From Branchiostoma floridae (Eukaryota; Chordata; Leptocardii; Amphioxiformes; Branchiostomatidae), in the NCBI RefSeq assembly GCF_000003815.2, contig NC_049990.1:629105-693104 (forward strand): a stretch of 64,000 nucleotides of DNA, given 5' to 3'. The notes under the pieces are model-generated. The model was given only the letters and a program-made list of their open reading frames with translations. It had not been told where the DNA came from and made no database searches. The position numbers and the translations under genes were made by a program. Shown in pieces: positions 63,602-64,000 of the stretch (positions are counted from its first letter, which is position 1; each line of letters begins with the position of its first letter).

Positions 63602-63823
63602 ATTCTTGAAATAGTTGAACTGTAATTTCCAACACTAAAATTGGACTCACCCAACTTTTCGACTGAACAGCATCAGTCTTTGTCAAGGAATGAACAATCC
63701 ACTGCTGTAGTGACGTCACGTTATGCAGATAGAACACGTGACTCAGTAAGCAGTGGATTATAGGTTGCAGGAAGTCTATGGCACCCACCGTGTTGGAAAT
63801 TACAGTTCAACTATTTCAAGAAC
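63602..63823. mobile_element. Foldback MITE, copy 2
   Basis: Same element at the same relative place as 49681-49903, so the insertion predates the duplication of this cassette. Confidence 0.82.
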
Positions 63824-63838
63824 GTTATATACTGGTGA

Positions 63839-64000
63839 ACCTCTAATTTCCAAGCAGAGGTCAGAATCCGGCCCATTCTAAGCTCTGTAGATGCATTTTT
63901 GCAAAATATCTAGCACGCCTTTCCAGTATTGCACCTTTTTAACACCCAGTAGGATTGCGCTTTTAAAGAAAAGTGCAGCCCCAGATGAAATGCGAGGTAG
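63839..64000 (-). other. Antisense frame and start of the next RTK upstream region (cut by window end)
   Basis: Close copy of 49918-50079, which lies 206-367 bases before the RTK start at 50285. A further RTK is therefore expected to begin about 200 bases beyond the window. Confidence 0.5.

Overview
This window looks like a piece of a cephalochordate (amphioxus, Branchiostoma-type) genome. That is an inference from: animal receptor tyrosine kinases (RTKs) carrying cadherin-like, EGF and Ig modules, leucine-rich-repeat (LRR) membrane proteins, tRNA-derived SINEs, many short inverted-repeat elements, GT-AG introns and AATAAA signals. There is no bacterial or viral gene organisation. Four runs of N mark assembly gaps.

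Layout. 1-4.3 kb: two related inverted-repeat elements with 13- and 15-bp target duplications flank a small spliced minus-strand gene for a predicted secreted peptide of 73 residues. 4.35-7.17 kb: a single-exon RTK on the minus strand. 7.2-10.4 kb: a duplicated upstream region, a complete tRNA-derived SINE and a mariner-like remnant between long direct repeats. From 10.4 kb to the end everything lies on the plus strand and is built from a repeating cassette: one or more intronless RTK genes, then a satellite block (51-bp and 37-bp units), then an intronless LRR transmembrane gene, then a spacer that usually carries nuclear-receptor-type half-site repeats, then a short RTK 3' fragment that leads into the next cassette. 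RTKs: 10422-13250 (intact), 26289-29117 (intact), 30573-34206 (broken by an 808-bp transposon), 35666-38491 (open, with a gap inside the kinase), 50285-53147 (broken by a 40-bp frameshifting insertion). LRR genes: 18357-21350 (intact), 42828-46040 (nonsense mutation, frameshift and gap), 55924-59280 (intact). RTK tail fragments: 24538, 48323 and 62326. The window ends just before the start expected for another RTK.

How it may work. The RTKs share nearly identical cadherin-like, EGF and kinase segments but differ strongly in a roughly 190-residue ectodomain block, which occurs in three versions and is shuffled relative to the EGF repeats. This suggests gene conversion around a diversified ligand-binding module. 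The kinases end directly in a PDZ-type terminus (mostly ETVV) and have no tyrosine in the tail. The neighbouring LRR receptors have long cytoplasmic tails of 38-residue repeats, many with YEDI or YENI tyrosine motifs that resemble Src-family SH2 ligands. A working hypothesis is that the two tandem families form a recognition and phosphorylation system. The LRR tails end in about 50 residues encoded by a tRNA-derived SINE, which also supplies the stop codon. The satellites between the families appear to be expansions of two adjacent segments of one decayed exon. All functional statements are inference from sequence.
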